Positions 7,433 to 17,579 are shown, counted from the first letter of the stretch. The stretch: DNA of 56,600 bases from an uncultured Eubacteriales bacterium (GCA_958414825.1 CATYXQ010000007.1:1-56600), one strand, 5' to 3'. The notes: generated by a model from the sequence alone, not told the origin. Numbers and translations are program-made.

Positions 7433-9577
7433 ATGCAAAAAAAGTGGATGATTCAGGGTCGGCGAACCCCTGCCGCCGAAGAACTGGCAAAAAAGCTGAA
7501 CATCGGCGCACTAACAGCAGGTCTGCTGATTAACCGCGGATACGCCGATCCCGAAAGCGCGCTGCGTTTTCTCCGCATGGAGGAGGAAATGCTGCACTCC
7601 CCAAAACTGCTCTGCGACATGGACCGCGCCGTTTTGCGTATTGCCGAAGCGCTCAAAAAGAACGAACGCATTGTAATCTACGGAGACTATGACGTGGACG
7701 GCGTGACCTCAGTCAGCATCCTGTACCTGTATCTGAAAGGACTGAATGCCGACGTAGACTATTACATACCCAATCGCATCGGCGAGGGCTACGGCATGAG
7801 CGAGGGCTCGATCGACAAGCTGATCGACGGCGGAGCGCGGCTGATCGTCACCGTGGACACCGGCATCACAGCCAATGCAGAGATCGACCATGCACGCGCG
7901 CGGGGCGTCGATGTAGTTGTAACCGATCACCACGAATGCCGCGGAGATCTGCCCGCGGCGGCCGCAGTCGTCAATCCGCGCCGCAGCGACTGCGCCTATC
8001 CGTTCAAGGAGCTTGCCGGCGTCGGCGTTGTATTCAAGCTGCTCTGCGCGTTTGAAGCGGCGCACGCCGGAATTTCCGAGCAGGAAGCGGTTCGCCGCAT
8101 CTGCGCCGAATACGCGGATCTTGTCGCCATCGGAACGATTGCCGACGTTATGCCGATCAAAGATGAAAACCGGCTGATCGTAGCCTACGGTCTGCGTCAG
8201 ATCGAAAAATCCCGCCGTATGGGACTGCGCGCGCTGATCGAAGCGGTCATGCGCCGCCCAGACGGCAGCCGCGCGCCGAAAGCGCCGAAAATCACGTCCA
8301 GCTTTATCGGATTTACGTTAGCGCCCCGCATCAACGCCGCGGGACGCATCAGCAGCGCGGGCGTCGCCGCCGAACTGTTTTTGACCGATTCCGAAACGCG
8401 GGCGGACGAACTTGCCGCGCGGCTGTGCGACGTCAATCGAGAACGTCAGACCGAGGAAAACCGGATCGCCGGGGAAGCTTACGCGATAATCGAGGCGCAT
8501 CACGACTTTGCAAACGATCCGGTTATCGTGCTGGAAGCGGACAACTGGCATCACGGCGTGATCGGAATTGTCGCCTCGCGCATCACGGAAAAATTCGGTC
8601 TGCCGTCGATTTTGATTTCCTTTGACGGCGCGCCGAGCGAGGACGGCGCTGAAATCGGAAAAGGCAGCGGCCGGAGCATCAAGGGGCTGAACCTGGTGGA
8701 CGCGCTTGTGGATTGCGGCGACCTGCTTGAAAAATACGGCGGGCACGAGCTTGCGGCCGGACTCAGCATCCGGCGGAAAAACATCGCTGCCTTCCGCGAG
8801 CGGATCAACGCCTATGCGCGCGCCCATATTTCAGGGGACGGTCTGGTGCCCGCGCTTGACGCCGACTTTGAAATCGGCATTGACGAAGTCACAATTGAAA
8901 ACGCCGAGCAAATCCGGCTGCTGGAACCGTTCGGCGTTTCCAACCCGGTGCCCTCCTTTGTGCTCAAAAACGTTCGGATTTTGGAGGTGCTGCCGATCAG
9001 CATGGGGCGGCATACCAAACTTTTGCTCGAACAGGCCGACGGCCGTCCAATGACCGCCATGTATTTTTCCCGCTCCCCGAAAGACACGGATATATACGCG
9101 GGCGACTGTGCCGATCTGCTCGCGGGACTCGACATAAACGAGTTCAACGGACAGCGCACGGCGCAGTTGATTGTACGCGACGTGCGGCTGTGCGAGGCCG
9201 AGACGGCTTTGCTGTCGGCGGCGCGGACACGGTATGAAGAACTCCGCGGCGGCGCGCCGTGCGTCGAGGGCGAGGACATTCTGCCCGCGCGCGAGGACTT
9301 TGCCGCAGTCTATAATTTCATCCGGCGGCAGGTACGTTTCGGCGAGGACGTGTTCTCCGTGCGCGAACTGATGCTCCGCGACGAGGCCATCGGCAAAATC
9401 GGCTATATTAAACTCCGCTTTATCTTAAACGTACTGCTTGAACTCAACATCGCGGGCATCGAGGAACTCGCGCCCGAAAAATACAGCTTTAAAATCTATT
9501 ACCAAAACAAACGCGCAGATCTCGAAAAATCCGCCATCTTAAAAAAACTGCGCGCACAGCAGAAAAAAACGCTTTGA
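7433..9577 (+). CDS. recJ: Single-stranded-DNA-specific 5'-3' exonuclease RecJ
   Basis: RecJ is a DHH-family phosphoesterase that degrades single-stranded DNA 5' to 3' during recombination and repair. The 714 residues contain the metal-binding motif YGDYDVDG starting at residue 83, VTVDTGI, the DHH motif at 165-167 (VVTDHHEC), the DHHA1 region with GGHELAAGLSI, and the OB-like domain near 460-560. Its length suits Firmicutes RecJ. The ATG at 7433 has GGGAG upstream. It lies directly before rel, a common Clostridia order. Confidence 0.95.
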   Translation: MQKKWMIQGRRTPAAEELAKKLNIGALTAGLLINRGYADPESALRFLRMEEEMLHSPKLLCDMDRAVLRIAEALKKNERIVIYGDYDVDGVTSVSILYLYLKGLNADVDYYIPNRIGEGYGMSEGSIDKLIDGGARLIVTVDTGITANAEIDHARARGVDVVVTDHHECRGDLPAAAAVVNPRRSDCAYPFKELAGVGVVFKLLCAFEAAHAGISEQEAVRRICAEYADLVAIGTIADVMPIKDENRLIVAYGLRQIEKSRRMGLRALIEAVMRRPDGSRAPKAPKITSSFIGFTLAPRINAAGRISSAGVAAELFLTDSETRADELAARLCDVNRERQTEENRIAGEAYAIIEAHHDFANDPVIVLEADNWHHGVIGIVASRITEKFGLPSILISFDGAPSEDGAEIGKGSGRSIKGLNLVDALVDCGDLLEKYGGHELAAGLSIRRKNIAAFRERINAYARAHISGDGLVPALDADFEIGIDEVTIENAEQIRLLEPFGVSNPVPSFVLKNVRILEVLPISMGRHTKLLLEQADGRPMTAMYFSRSPKDTDIYAGDCADLLAGLDINEFNGQRTAQLIVRDVRLCEAETALLSAARTRYEELRGGAPCVEGEDILPAREDFAAVYNFIRRQVRFGEDVFSVRELMLRDEAIGKIGYIKLRFILNVLLELNIAGIEELAPEKYSFKIYYQNKRADLEKSAILKKLRAQQKKTL

Positions 9578-9588
9578 AAGGTTTTTCC

Positions 9589-11790
9589 ATGTGTACCGAT
9601 TTTTCCTCCCTGCTCTCTCTGCTTGAGAGCAGCGGCAGAAATTACAATAAAGAAAAAATCAAATCCGCGTACGACTATGCGGAAGAGATGCACTGCGGTC
9701 AGCTTCGCCTGAGCGGCGAACCGTATATTTCGCATCCGCTGGCGGTGGCGGAGATCGTCGTCGGACTCGGACTCGACACCGACTCGGTCTGCGCGGCTCT
9801 GCTGCACGACACGGTGGAGGACTGCGCGGACAAAACGAATCTGGACGCGCTCCGCACACGCTTCGGCTCCGACGTCGCCATGCTTGTGGACGGACTGACC
9901 AAGCTTGTGCAAATCGACGTACAGGACAAAGAAGAAGCCAACATCGAGAACATCCGAAAGATGCTGCTCGCGATGTCCAAGGATATCCGCGTCATCTTCA
10001 TCAAGCTCTGCGACCGACTGCACAACATGCGCACGCTCGGCGCAAAGCCGGAGGAGCGCCGACGCGCCATCGCGCTTGAAACCATGTACATCTACGCGCC
10101 GCTGGCGCACAGGCTCGGTATCAGCTTCATCAAGCAGGAGCTTGAAAATCTGAGTCTGTCCTACCTCGATCCCATCGGCTATGAAGAAGTCAAAAACCGC
10201 ATCGAGGAGCGCTACGGACAGTCGCGGGATCTGCTTGCCGACGCTAAAAACAGCATTGCGAAAAAACTGACTGAAAACGGCGTCCACTTTGAACTGACCG
10301 GGCGCATCAAGTCCATTTTTTCGCTCTACAACAAGATGTACAACCACAACAAAAGCTTCGATCAGATCTACGATTTCTACGCGCTGCGCATCATTGTGGA
10401 TACCGAACTTGAATGCTATACCGCGCTCGGCATTATCCATGAAATGTTTCGTTCGATCCCGGGGCGATTTAAAGATTATATCTCCAACCCGAAGCCGAAT
10501 ATGTACCGCTCACTGCACACCAGCGTGATGAGCGGCAGCGGCATTCCGTTTGAGGTGCAGATCCGCACGCATGAAATGCATCAGATCGCCGAATTTGGTA
10601 TCGCCGCGCACTGGAAATACAAATCGGGCGAGAAAGCAGACGAGAGCATCGACGAAAAGCTCAAATGGGTCTCCCGTCTGTTTGAGATCGAGGACGACAC
10701 GCGCGATCCGGATGAATTTCTGAATGCGTTCAAAATCGATATTTTCCGGGACGAGACCTTTGTGTTTACACCGCGCGGGGACGTGATCGTCCTGCCGCAG
10801 GGCTCGACAACCATCGACTTCGCCTATGCGATTCATTCCGCTATCGGCAACAAAATGATCGGGGCGAAAATCAACGGCATGATCGTCCCGATCGACAGGG
10901 AACCGCAGACCGGCGACATTGTGGAGATCCTGACCTCCTCTGCTTCCAAGGGGCCGAGCCGCGACTGGCTCGGCATCGTCAAAACCGGCGACGCGCGCAG
11001 TAAAATCCGCCAGTGGTTCAAAAAAGAAAAGCGAACCGAAAACATCATGCTCGGCAAAAATGAGATCGAACGCGAATTCCGCCGGTTCGGCCGCGCCTAT
11101 ACCGAGGAACAACGGGACGAAATCGTGGCAAATGTCGCGCGGCGCATCGGTATGCAGGACACCGACGATCTCTACAACATGCTGGGGTACGGCGGTATGC
11201 CGCTGTCCAAAATCTCCGCCAAGCTGCGCGACGAGTTTGACCGCATTGTACGGGGACCTCAGACCGAACTGCACCCGGAAGAAATCAAGCTGACCGGAAG
11301 CCGACAGATGAAAGCCACCGGCGGCGTGATCGTGGACGGGGAAGACGGCTGCGTGACCAAATTTGCGCGCTGCTGCAATCCGCTCCCCGGCGATAATATC
11401 ATCGGATTTATCACGCGGGGCTACGGCGTTTCGATCCACAAAATCGACTGTCAAAACGTCTTACGCGGCCAGGCCGACCCCGAACAGCGCGACCGCTTTA
11501 TCAACGCGCACTGGATATACGGAAGCGCCGACGAAAGCGCAGGCGGCCTTTATGAATCGCGGATTACGGTCACGGCTGAAAGCAGCATTTCCCTGCTCGC
11601 CGACATTACGGCGGCGCTGGCCGATATGAAAGTCTCGCTGCTCGGCATCAACACGCAGAAAAAAGGCAGCGACATGATGCTTGTCAACCTCACCGTAGGC
11701 TGTAAAAATATCGGACATTACAATTCCATCGTCTCCCGCCTGAAAAGCGTTCGGAGCGTCGTTTCAGTCTCGCGGGGTGTCGGCAGATGA
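9589..11790 (+). CDS. rel: Bifunctional (p)ppGpp synthetase/hydrolase Rel
   Basis: The protein makes and degrades the alarmone (p)ppGpp in the stringent response. I chose the ATG at 9589, with GAAAGG 7-8 nt upstream, giving 733 residues; a TTG at 9574 overlapping the recJ stop is the alternative. Domain order is complete: an HD hydrolase with intact HDTVED, a synthetase domain with RIKSIFSLYNKM and SLHTSV, a TGS domain (FVFTPRGDVIVLPQGSTTIDFAYAIHS region), and a C-terminal helical/ACT part with the CCNPLPGD zinc-finger-like motif. Intact hydrolase and synthetase motifs predict a bifunctional enzyme. The stop overlaps dtd (ATGA). Confidence 0.95.
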   Translation: MCTDFSSLLSLLESSGRNYNKEKIKSAYDYAEEMHCGQLRLSGEPYISHPLAVAEIVVGLGLDTDSVCAALLHDTVEDCADKTNLDALRTRFGSDVAMLVDGLTKLVQIDVQDKEEANIENIRKMLLAMSKDIRVIFIKLCDRLHNMRTLGAKPEERRRAIALETMYIYAPLAHRLGISFIKQELENLSLSYLDPIGYEEVKNRIEERYGQSRDLLADAKNSIAKKLTENGVHFELTGRIKSIFSLYNKMYNHNKSFDQIYDFYALRIIVDTELECYTALGIIHEMFRSIPGRFKDYISNPKPNMYRSLHTSVMSGSGIPFEVQIRTHEMHQIAEFGIAAHWKYKSGEKADESIDEKLKWVSRLFEIEDDTRDPDEFLNAFKIDIFRDETFVFTPRGDVIVLPQGSTTIDFAYAIHSAIGNKMIGAKINGMIVPIDREPQTGDIVEILTSSASKGPSRDWLGIVKTGDARSKIRQWFKKEKRTENIMLGKNEIEREFRRFGRAYTEEQRDEIVANVARRIGMQDTDDLYNMLGYGGMPLSKISAKLRDEFDRIVRGPQTELHPEEIKLTGSRQMKATGGVIVDGEDGCVTKFARCCNPLPGDNIIGFITRGYGVSIHKIDCQNVLRGQADPEQRDRFINAHWIYGSADESAGGLYESRITVTAESSISLLADITAALADMKVSLLGINTQKKGSDMMLVNLTVGCKNIGHYNSIVSRLKSVRSVVSVSRGVGR

Positions 11791-12254
11791 CCGCGGTGGT
11801 TCAGCGCGCCGCCGCCGCTTCCGTCATGGCGGAAAACCGCACGGTCGGACGCTGCGGCTCCGGACTGCTTGTTCTGCTCGGCGTGTGCAGGAACGATACC
11901 GAAGCGGACGCCGCCGTTTTGGCAAAGAAAATCGCCGCGCTGCGTATTTTTCCAGACGATGCGGGAAAAATGAACCGCTCCGTCTCCGAAGTCGGCGGCG
12001 AAATTCTGGTCGTGTCAAATTTTACGCTTGCGGCCGACCTGTCGCACGGCACTCGTCCCTCCTTTTCAAAAGCGGCGCCGCCCGATTCGGCCGAGGCGCT
12101 GTATCTGCATTTCTGCTCGCTGCTGCGCGGCGCCGGCCTTTCGGTCGAGACCGGCATGTTCGGCGCGCACATGCACATTTCACTGGAGGCGGACGGACCG
12201 GTCACAATACTGATGGATTCAAGGATTTGGAAAAAGCATGATTCTGAAAATTGA
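11787..12254 (+). CDS. dtd: D-aminoacyl-tRNA deacylase
   Basis: Dtd hydrolyses D-amino acids (and glycine from tRNA-Ala) mischarged on tRNA. The 155 residues carry the family features: an N-terminal VVQRAAAASV strand, GLLVLLGV, the SNFTLAADLSHGTRPSF block (usually SQFTL) and the cross-subunit Gly-cisPro motif at G137-P138 in DGPVT. The gene follows rel with a 4-nt overlap, an order conserved in many Firmicutes, and overlaps the next gene by 17 nt. Confidence 0.93.
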   Translation: MTAVVQRAAAASVMAENRTVGRCGSGLLVLLGVCRNDTEADAAVLAKKIAALRIFPDDAGKMNRSVSEVGGEILVVSNFTLAADLSHGTRPSFSKAAPPDSAEALYLHFCSLLRGAGLSVETGMFGAHMHISLEADGPVTILMDSRIWKKHDSEN

Positions 12255-13746
12255 CGGAGATCTCAATCCATATTACGCGCAGACGCTCTGCCTGATTTAT
12301 TTTCCCGGCGAGAAGTTCGGCGCGGCCGAAGCCGGCCGCGCCGACGCGCCGAGAGCGGATATTCTCGTGCGCGAGCGCGAAGACGGCGTCTATTCGAGCG
12401 TACAGCTTTGCTGCGGGGACAAAAAGGGCTTCGGCGAAAACTTTGTCGCCTACTCCGAACTGTTTCCGCGCGGGCGAGTCAAAAAAATCGCTTCCGGTCA
12501 CGCCATGACCCTTGCCGCAAAAGAACTCTTCGGCTACATTTCGCCGTGGGGCGTGCTGACCGGCGTGCGGCCGGCTAAGGTCGCCGCGCAGTATCTTATA
12601 AACGGTCTCGGCATTATGAAAACCCGCAAACTGCTCGCGGGCGAGTATTTTCTCAACCCCAAAAAGGCGTTTTTGGCCACTTCGGTCGCGCAGACCGAGC
12701 TTCGGCTCACGCGCGGCCTGCCCGGAAATCTGTGCAGCGTGTATATCTCGGTGCCGTTCTGCCCGACGCGCTGCGCCTACTGTTCCTTTGTCTCGGCGTC
12801 GCACAAAATGCTCTCTCTGCTCGACGATTACCTTGCGCGCCTTGTCGAGGACGTTCATCGTACCTTTGTGCTGATCGAAAAGCTCGGCCTTTCGCCCGCC
12901 TCGGTGTATATCGGCGGCGGCACGCCGACAACGCTCGACGCGCGGCAGCTTGAAGCCCTGCTCTCCTCCGTCGCCGAAAGCACGGACATTTCCAAACTGA
13001 TGGAATTTACGCTGGAAGCGGGGCGTCCAGACACCATTACATCCGAAAAACTTGCCGTTGCAAAGCGATACGGCGTAACCCGGATCAGCGTCAACCCGCA
13101 GTCGCTTTCCGACGAGGTGCTCCAAACGATCGGCAGGCGGCACACGGTCGAAGATTTTTACCGCGCCTATGAGCAGGCGGCGGCCTCCGGCATCCAGGAG
13201 ATCAACACCGATCTGATAGTCGGTCTGCCGGGCGACGATTTCAAGACTTTTTCGCTGTCGCTTGATAAGATCATTTCACTCGCGCCCGCAAACATCACCG
13301 TCCATGCGTTCTGCTTCAAGCGCGCCGCCGATATGAGCCGTCCTGCGGGCGCGCTCTACAGTCCCGACGCGCAGACCGCCGCAAAATGCATTCAATATTC
13401 TCAGCTGACGCTTGCAAACGCCGCGTACAAGCCATACTATATGTACCGCCAGAAAAACGCAGTCGGGAACCTCGAAAACGTAGGCTTTTCCACCGCGGGG
13501 CACGAATGTATGTATAACATCTTCATGATGGAGGAAATGCATTCGATTTTCGGCGTCGGCGCCGGCGCCGTCACAAAGTTAGTCCAAAGCGGTCTATCCG
13601 GCACGGAAAACCGCATCCGGCGCATATTTGCACCGAAATATCCATACGAATATTTAAGAGATATTGAAAAAATCCGCTGCGGCGTCCCGGCACGCGGTGT
13701 CCCCTCCTATGAAGAGCGGGTATTTGAATTTTTCCGAGGGGAGTGA
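12238..13746 (+). CDS. hemZ: Coproporphyrinogen dehydrogenase-like radical SAM protein HemZ
   Basis: HemZ is a HemN-related radical SAM protein. The 502 residues have an N-terminal extension of about 170 residues typical of HemZ, then the cluster motif C175-PTR-C179-AY-C182, GGGTPTTL and the EAGRPDT/NTDLIVGLPG blocks of the HemN family. The extra N-terminal domain separates it from HemW. No other tetrapyrrole genes are in the window, so its physiological substrate is uncertain; HemN-like proteins include heme chaperones as well as oxidases. Confidence 0.85.
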   Translation: MILKIDGDLNPYYAQTLCLIYFPGEKFGAAEAGRADAPRADILVREREDGVYSSVQLCCGDKKGFGENFVAYSELFPRGRVKKIASGHAMTLAAKELFGYISPWGVLTGVRPAKVAAQYLINGLGIMKTRKLLAGEYFLNPKKAFLATSVAQTELRLTRGLPGNLCSVYISVPFCPTRCAYCSFVSASHKMLSLLDDYLARLVEDVHRTFVLIEKLGLSPASVYIGGGTPTTLDARQLEALLSSVAESTDISKLMEFTLEAGRPDTITSEKLAVAKRYGVTRISVNPQSLSDEVLQTIGRRHTVEDFYRAYEQAAASGIQEINTDLIVGLPGDDFKTFSLSLDKIISLAPANITVHAFCFKRAADMSRPAGALYSPDAQTAAKCIQYSQLTLANAAYKPYYMYRQKNAVGNLENVGFSTAGHECMYNIFMMEEMHSIFGVGAGAVTKLVQSGLSGTENRIRRIFAPKYPYEYLRDIEKIRCGVPARGVPSYEERVFEFFRGE

Positions 13747-13750
13747 TCGA

Positions 13751-14656
13751 ATGCGGGAAGCAAAGCTCCGTTTTGACTCCGATGAGGAGATCAAACGTTA
13801 TATCGCCGACTGCGAAGCGCGGTTTGCCTGCCAGCTTGAAGCGGCCGGCCGGTACGCCGTTACGCACGGGCGGGATATTTTAACCCTGTGCGGCCCAACC
13901 TGCTCGGGCAAAACGACCGCCGCCGCGTTGCTGGGCAAAACCTTTGCCGATATGGGGCGGCGGCTGCACGTCGTTTCGATTGACAACTTTTATTACAGCC
14001 GCGAATACCTGCGGCTGCGAAGTCTGCGTCAGGGCAAGGGCGTCGATTACGACTCGCCCGATACCATTGACATCGACTGCTTTGCAAACGCCGTGCGCGC
14101 AATCGCCGCGCGCGGACGCGTAGAGCTTCCGGTATACGATTTCAAAGAAGGGCGGCGAACCTCCGCTCTGCAGATCGAATGCACAAAAGAGGACGTATTT
14201 TTGTTTGAGGGCATTCAGGCGGTATACCCCGCGCTCACAAAATACCTCGCGCCATACGGCTACTGCTCGCTGTTCATCTCGGTAGAGCAGTCCCTGCTTG
14301 CCGGAACGACGATCTTCGATCCGCGTGAAATTCGCTTTTTGCGCCGACTTGTACGGGATTTTCAATTCCGCGGCGCGGGCGCTCAGTTCACATTTTCGCT
14401 CTGGCCGAGCGTCTGCAAAAATGAGGACGAACACATCTATCCAAATCTTTCCGGATGCCATTTCCGCATTGATTCGCTGATGCCCTATGAAATTCAGGTC
14501 ATCAAGCCCTATGTGCTCTCGGTACTCTCCGACCACAGCGTAATGGGCGAATACAAAAATCAGGCGGATCGGATTCTCCATAAGCTTTCAGCCGTGGAAT
14601 CCATTGACGAACGCTTTGTGCCGCAAAATTCGGTTTTCCGCGAGTTTATCGGCTGA
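13751..14656 (+). CDS. Uridine kinase-like nucleoside kinase
   Basis: This is a P-loop kinase of the Udk/phosphoribulokinase superfamily. I chose the ATG at 13751 because GAGGGGAG lies 5-8 nt upstream; it gives 301 residues. The nucleotide-binding loop CGPTCSGKTT is at about 47-56. A Walker-B-like region follows with VVSIDNFYYSR, then VDYDSPDTIDIDCF and VFLFEGIQAVYP, all hallmarks of uridine kinase-like proteins. It is larger than canonical Udk (about 210 residues) but lacks the TGS domain of the threonyl-tRNA-synthetase-like long form. Uridine or cytidine is the likely acceptor, though not proven. Confidence 0.82.
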   Translation: MREAKLRFDSDEEIKRYIADCEARFACQLEAAGRYAVTHGRDILTLCGPTCSGKTTAAALLGKTFADMGRRLHVVSIDNFYYSREYLRLRSLRQGKGVDYDSPDTIDIDCFANAVRAIAARGRVELPVYDFKEGRRTSALQIECTKEDVFLFEGIQAVYPALTKYLAPYGYCSLFISVEQSLLAGTTIFDPREIRFLRRLVRDFQFRGAGAQFTFSLWPSVCKNEDEHIYPNLSGCHFRIDSLMPYEIQVIKPYVLSVLSDHSVMGEYKNQADRILHKLSAVESIDERFVPQNSVFREFIG

Positions 14657-14672
14657 CAACGGAGGTTTTTCA

Positions 14673-16322
14673 TTGAATACGACACCAAAACCCGAAAAAA
14701 AGAGCACGAAAATGTTTGTCAGCGGCGTACTCATACTGACCATCTCAAACATTCTGGTCAAGGCCATCGGTCTGCTCTTCAAAATTCCGCTCCATGACTA
14801 CCTCGGAGACGAGGGCATGGGCTATTTCAACGCCGCCTATACGATCTATACCTGGTTCTACATGATTTCCACCGCCGGTCTGCCCGTAGCCATTTCGGTC
14901 ATGATCTCCAAAAGCCGGGCGCGCGGAAACTTCAATCAGGTGAAAAAGATTCTGAAGATTTCTCTGATCCTGTTCTTCATCATCGGCGCCGCCGGTATGC
15001 TGATTCTGATTTTCGGCTCGCGCTTTTTCGCGGGTCTTATCCGCATGGATCAGTCCTACCTCTGCATCATCGCCATTGCGCCGACTTTATTTTTTGTCTG
15101 CATCACAAGCGCGTTCCGCGGATATTTCCAGGGGCACCAGATCATGTGGCCGACGGCGCTTTCCCAACTGATTGAATCGGCGGGCAAGCTGCTCATCGGC
15201 ATTCTGCTTGCGGCCTGGTCGATAAAACAGGGGCATCCGCTGCATGTCACGGCCGCCTACACGATCTTCGGACTCACCGTCGGCGTTTTGGTCGGCATGG
15301 TGTTTATCTGGATTACCAGGCTGTTCTATAAAACCGACGCGGTCAACGCCGAATATATGCTTCCGAACAGCTATACCATGCCCGCCGGACGAACCAAATC
15401 CCTGCTCCGCGAACTGGTGGTCATCGCCATACCGGTGACGCTTTCCTCCTCGGTCATGTCGCTCGCCAACCTGATCGACCTCATGGTCGTCTCCCGGCGG
15501 CTGCAGGACATCGGCCTGACGGCGGAAGCGGCCGCAACGCTTTACGGCAATTACACGACGCTCGCGGTTCCGATGTTCAACCTGCCGCCCGTCCTGATCT
15601 ATCCGATCGCCTATTCGCTGGTACCCATGCTCAGCGCAATCCGCGAACAGAGAGACTTCGGGCGTCTCCAGTCGGTAACAAGCGCCTCGCTGAAAATCGC
15701 CGCGATTCTGTCCATTCCATGCGCTGTGGGTATGGCGGCGCTCTCCGAACCGATTCTGACGCTGATCTACGGCGCAAAGGACGGCAGCGCGCACATGGCC
15801 GCGCCTCTGCTCTCCATTCTCGCCGTTTCCTCTTTCCTCGTCAGTATGTTAGCGATGACCAATTCAATTTTGCAGTCTGCGAAAAAGCAAACCTATCCGC
15901 TGATCTCCATGCTGGTCGGCGCCAGCGTGAAAGTAATCGCAAGCTACATCCTGATCGGCAATGAGAAAATCGGCATCTACGGCGCGCCGATTTCAACCGA
16001 CGTCTGCTACATCATCGTCATGCTGATGAATTTCTATTTCTGCGCACGACACGCCGATTTCCGCCCGAGCATCGGAAAGATTTTTTTCAAGCCGCTGATT
16101 GCCGCCGCATGCTGCGGAACCGGCGCGCTGCTCTCCTACGGGCTTTTCATCCGAATGATCGGTTCGCAGAGGCTTTCCACGGTACTGGCCATAGGCGTGG
16201 CCGCCCTGATCTATTTTGCCCTCATTCTCCTGACCGGCGCGCTTACCCGTGAAGAATTTGCCTTTATCCCGAAAGGACAAAAAATTTACGCCCTGCTGCA
16301 CCGCGCAAGGCTTGTCAAATAG
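14673..16322 (+). CDS. SpoVB/MurJ-like polysaccharide flippase
   Basis: The TTG at 14673 is the preferred start because GGAGG sits 7 nt before it; this gives 549 residues. It is a polytopic protein of about 14 transmembrane helices in the MOP (MATE/MVF/oligosaccharide flippase) superfamily. The start SGVLILTISNILVKAIGL and the HDYLGDEGMGYFNAAYTIY segment resemble the SpoVB/YabM group, which flips lipid-linked cell-wall intermediates, in some species for the spore cortex. It sits directly upstream of mazG, matching the yabM-yabN order of Bacillus, which supports the YabM/SpoVB assignment. Confidence 0.85.
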   Translation: MNTTPKPEKKSTKMFVSGVLILTISNILVKAIGLLFKIPLHDYLGDEGMGYFNAAYTIYTWFYMISTAGLPVAISVMISKSRARGNFNQVKKILKISLILFFIIGAAGMLILIFGSRFFAGLIRMDQSYLCIIAIAPTLFFVCITSAFRGYFQGHQIMWPTALSQLIESAGKLLIGILLAAWSIKQGHPLHVTAAYTIFGLTVGVLVGMVFIWITRLFYKTDAVNAEYMLPNSYTMPAGRTKSLLRELVVIAIPVTLSSSVMSLANLIDLMVVSRRLQDIGLTAEAAATLYGNYTTLAVPMFNLPPVLIYPIAYSLVPMLSAIREQRDFGRLQSVTSASLKIAAILSIPCAVGMAALSEPILTLIYGAKDGSAHMAAPLLSILAVSSFLVSMLAMTNSILQSAKKQTYPLISMLVGASVKVIASYILIGNEKIGIYGAPISTDVCYIIVMLMNFYFCARHADFRPSIGKIFFKPLIAAACCGTGALLSYGLFIRMIGSQRLSTVLAIGVAALIYFALILLTGALTREEFAFIPKGQKIYALLHRARLVK

Positions 16323-16333
16323 AGGAAACAGAT

Positions 16334-17149
16334 ATGAATGACAAAATCAAAGAACTGCTGAAAAAAGACCGCTATGATTTCGCCGATCTCTGCGCCGTTA
16401 TGGAAGTGCTGCGCGGCGAGGGAGGCTGTCCGTGGGACAGAGAACAGACGCACGAGAGCATCCGGCAAAATTTTATCGAAGAGACATACGAAGTCATTGA
16501 AGCGATCGACAACCAGGACAAAAAGCTCTTGTGCGAGGAACTCGGAGACGTCCTTTTGCAGGTCGTGTTCCATGCGCAAATGGAAAAAGAAGCCGGCCGC
16601 TTCGACATCGGCGACGTTTCAGACGGAATCGTAAAAAAACTGATCTACAGGCACCCGCATATTTTCGGAACCATACAGGCGGATACGGCGGAAAAGGTGC
16701 TGGACAATTGGGAAGCGCTCAAAGCCAGGGAGAAGAACCGGGATACCGTAACCGCATCTTTGCGCGCCGTGCCAAAGCAATTGCCCGCGCTCATGCGCGC
16801 ACAGAAGGTCGGCAAAAAAGCGGCAAAAGCCGGTTTTGATTTTCCAAACGCCGAATCCGCCGCAGAAAAAGTCACGGAAGAACTGTATGAGGTGCGCGCA
16901 GCCGAAGGGGACGAAGCGCGCGCAGAGGAAGTCGGCGATCTTTTATTTGCAGCCGTCAACACCGCGCGAAAATACGGCGTTGACGCCGAGCGCGCCCTCG
17001 GACAGGCGACTGATAAATTTATTTCACGCTTTGCCGCCGTCGAAGAAATGGCGCTCAAATCGGGAAAATCCCTGTCTGAAATTCCAATGGAGGAATTGGA
17101 TGCGCTTTGGGATGTAGTCAAATTGCACAAAAATAGTGAAAATAGCTAA
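16334..17149 (+). CDS. mazG: Nucleoside triphosphate pyrophosphohydrolase MazG
   Basis: MazG removes non-canonical or damaged NTPs and may affect (p)ppGpp signalling. The 271 residues hold two MazG modules. The first has the motif GGCPWDREQTHESIRQNF followed by the metal ligands E49-E50-xx-E53 and E68-E69-xx-D72 (EELGDVLLQVVFHA). The second repeats the pattern as EELYEVRAAEGDEARAEEVGDLLFA. An AGAGGAAA-type ribosome site precedes the ATG. It closes the long + strand run before the HU gene. Confidence 0.93.
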   Translation: MNDKIKELLKKDRYDFADLCAVMEVLRGEGGCPWDREQTHESIRQNFIEETYEVIEAIDNQDKKLLCEELGDVLLQVVFHAQMEKEAGRFDIGDVSDGIVKKLIYRHPHIFGTIQADTAEKVLDNWEALKAREKNRDTVTASLRAVPKQLPALMRAQKVGKKAAKAGFDFPNAESAAEKVTEELYEVRAAEGDEARAEEVGDLLFAAVNTARKYGVDAERALGQATDKFISRFAAVEEMALKSGKSLSEIPMEELDALWDVVKLHKNSENS

Positions 17150-17186
17150 AAACCCGCATAGAACCTGGACTTTTTTGAAAAAATGC

Positions 17187-17215
17187 TTGAAATTCGGAAT
17201 GAAGCATGGTAAAAT
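17187..17215 (+). promoter_or_regulatory. Promoter of the HU gene
   Basis: TTGAAA at 17187-17192 and TAAAAT at 17210-17215 are separated by exactly 17 bp, with a TGG extended -10 motif. The HU start codon is about 67 nt downstream. Confidence 0.8.
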
Positions 17216-17281
17216 ATGCATTAGCAATCGTATGAAAAACAAGCAATTATTTTTTATATTGTTGAAAGGACAAAACAGGAC

Positions 17282-17560
17282 ATGAACAAGACGGAATTGA
17301 TCGAAGCGGTAGTGAAAGAAGCCGGTCTGAAAAAGAAAGACGCTGAAGCAGCCGTTTCTGCGGTAATCGGCGCAATCGAAGATACGCTGAAAAAGGGCGA
17401 AAAGGTTCAGCTTGTAGGCTTCGGTACATTTGAAACCAAAATGCGCAAGGCCAGAGAAGGCAGAAATCCGAAGACGGGCGAAGCCATCAAAATCGAGGCT
17501 TCTAAGTACCCTGCATTCTCCGCCGGCAAAGCGTTCAAAGACGCTGTCAACGCGAAGTAA
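17282..17560 (+). CDS. hup: Histone-like DNA-binding protein HU
   Basis: HU is an abundant homodimeric nucleoid protein that bends DNA without sequence specificity. The 92 residues show the full HU pattern: MNKTELIEAV at the start, the GFGTFETKMRKAREGRNPKTGE DNA-binding arm region, and a terminal AFKDAVNAK. A GAAAGGA ribosome site precedes the ATG. It has its own promoter and terminator, as expected for a highly expressed single gene; mazG upstream is a common neighbour in Firmicutes. Confidence 0.96.
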   Translation: MNKTELIEAVVKEAGLKKKDAEAAVSAVIGAIEDTLKKGEKVQLVGFGTFETKMRKAREGRNPKTGEAIKIEASKYPAFSAGKAFKDAVNAK

Positions 17561-17579
17561 TACGCTTTTTGCAAATTCG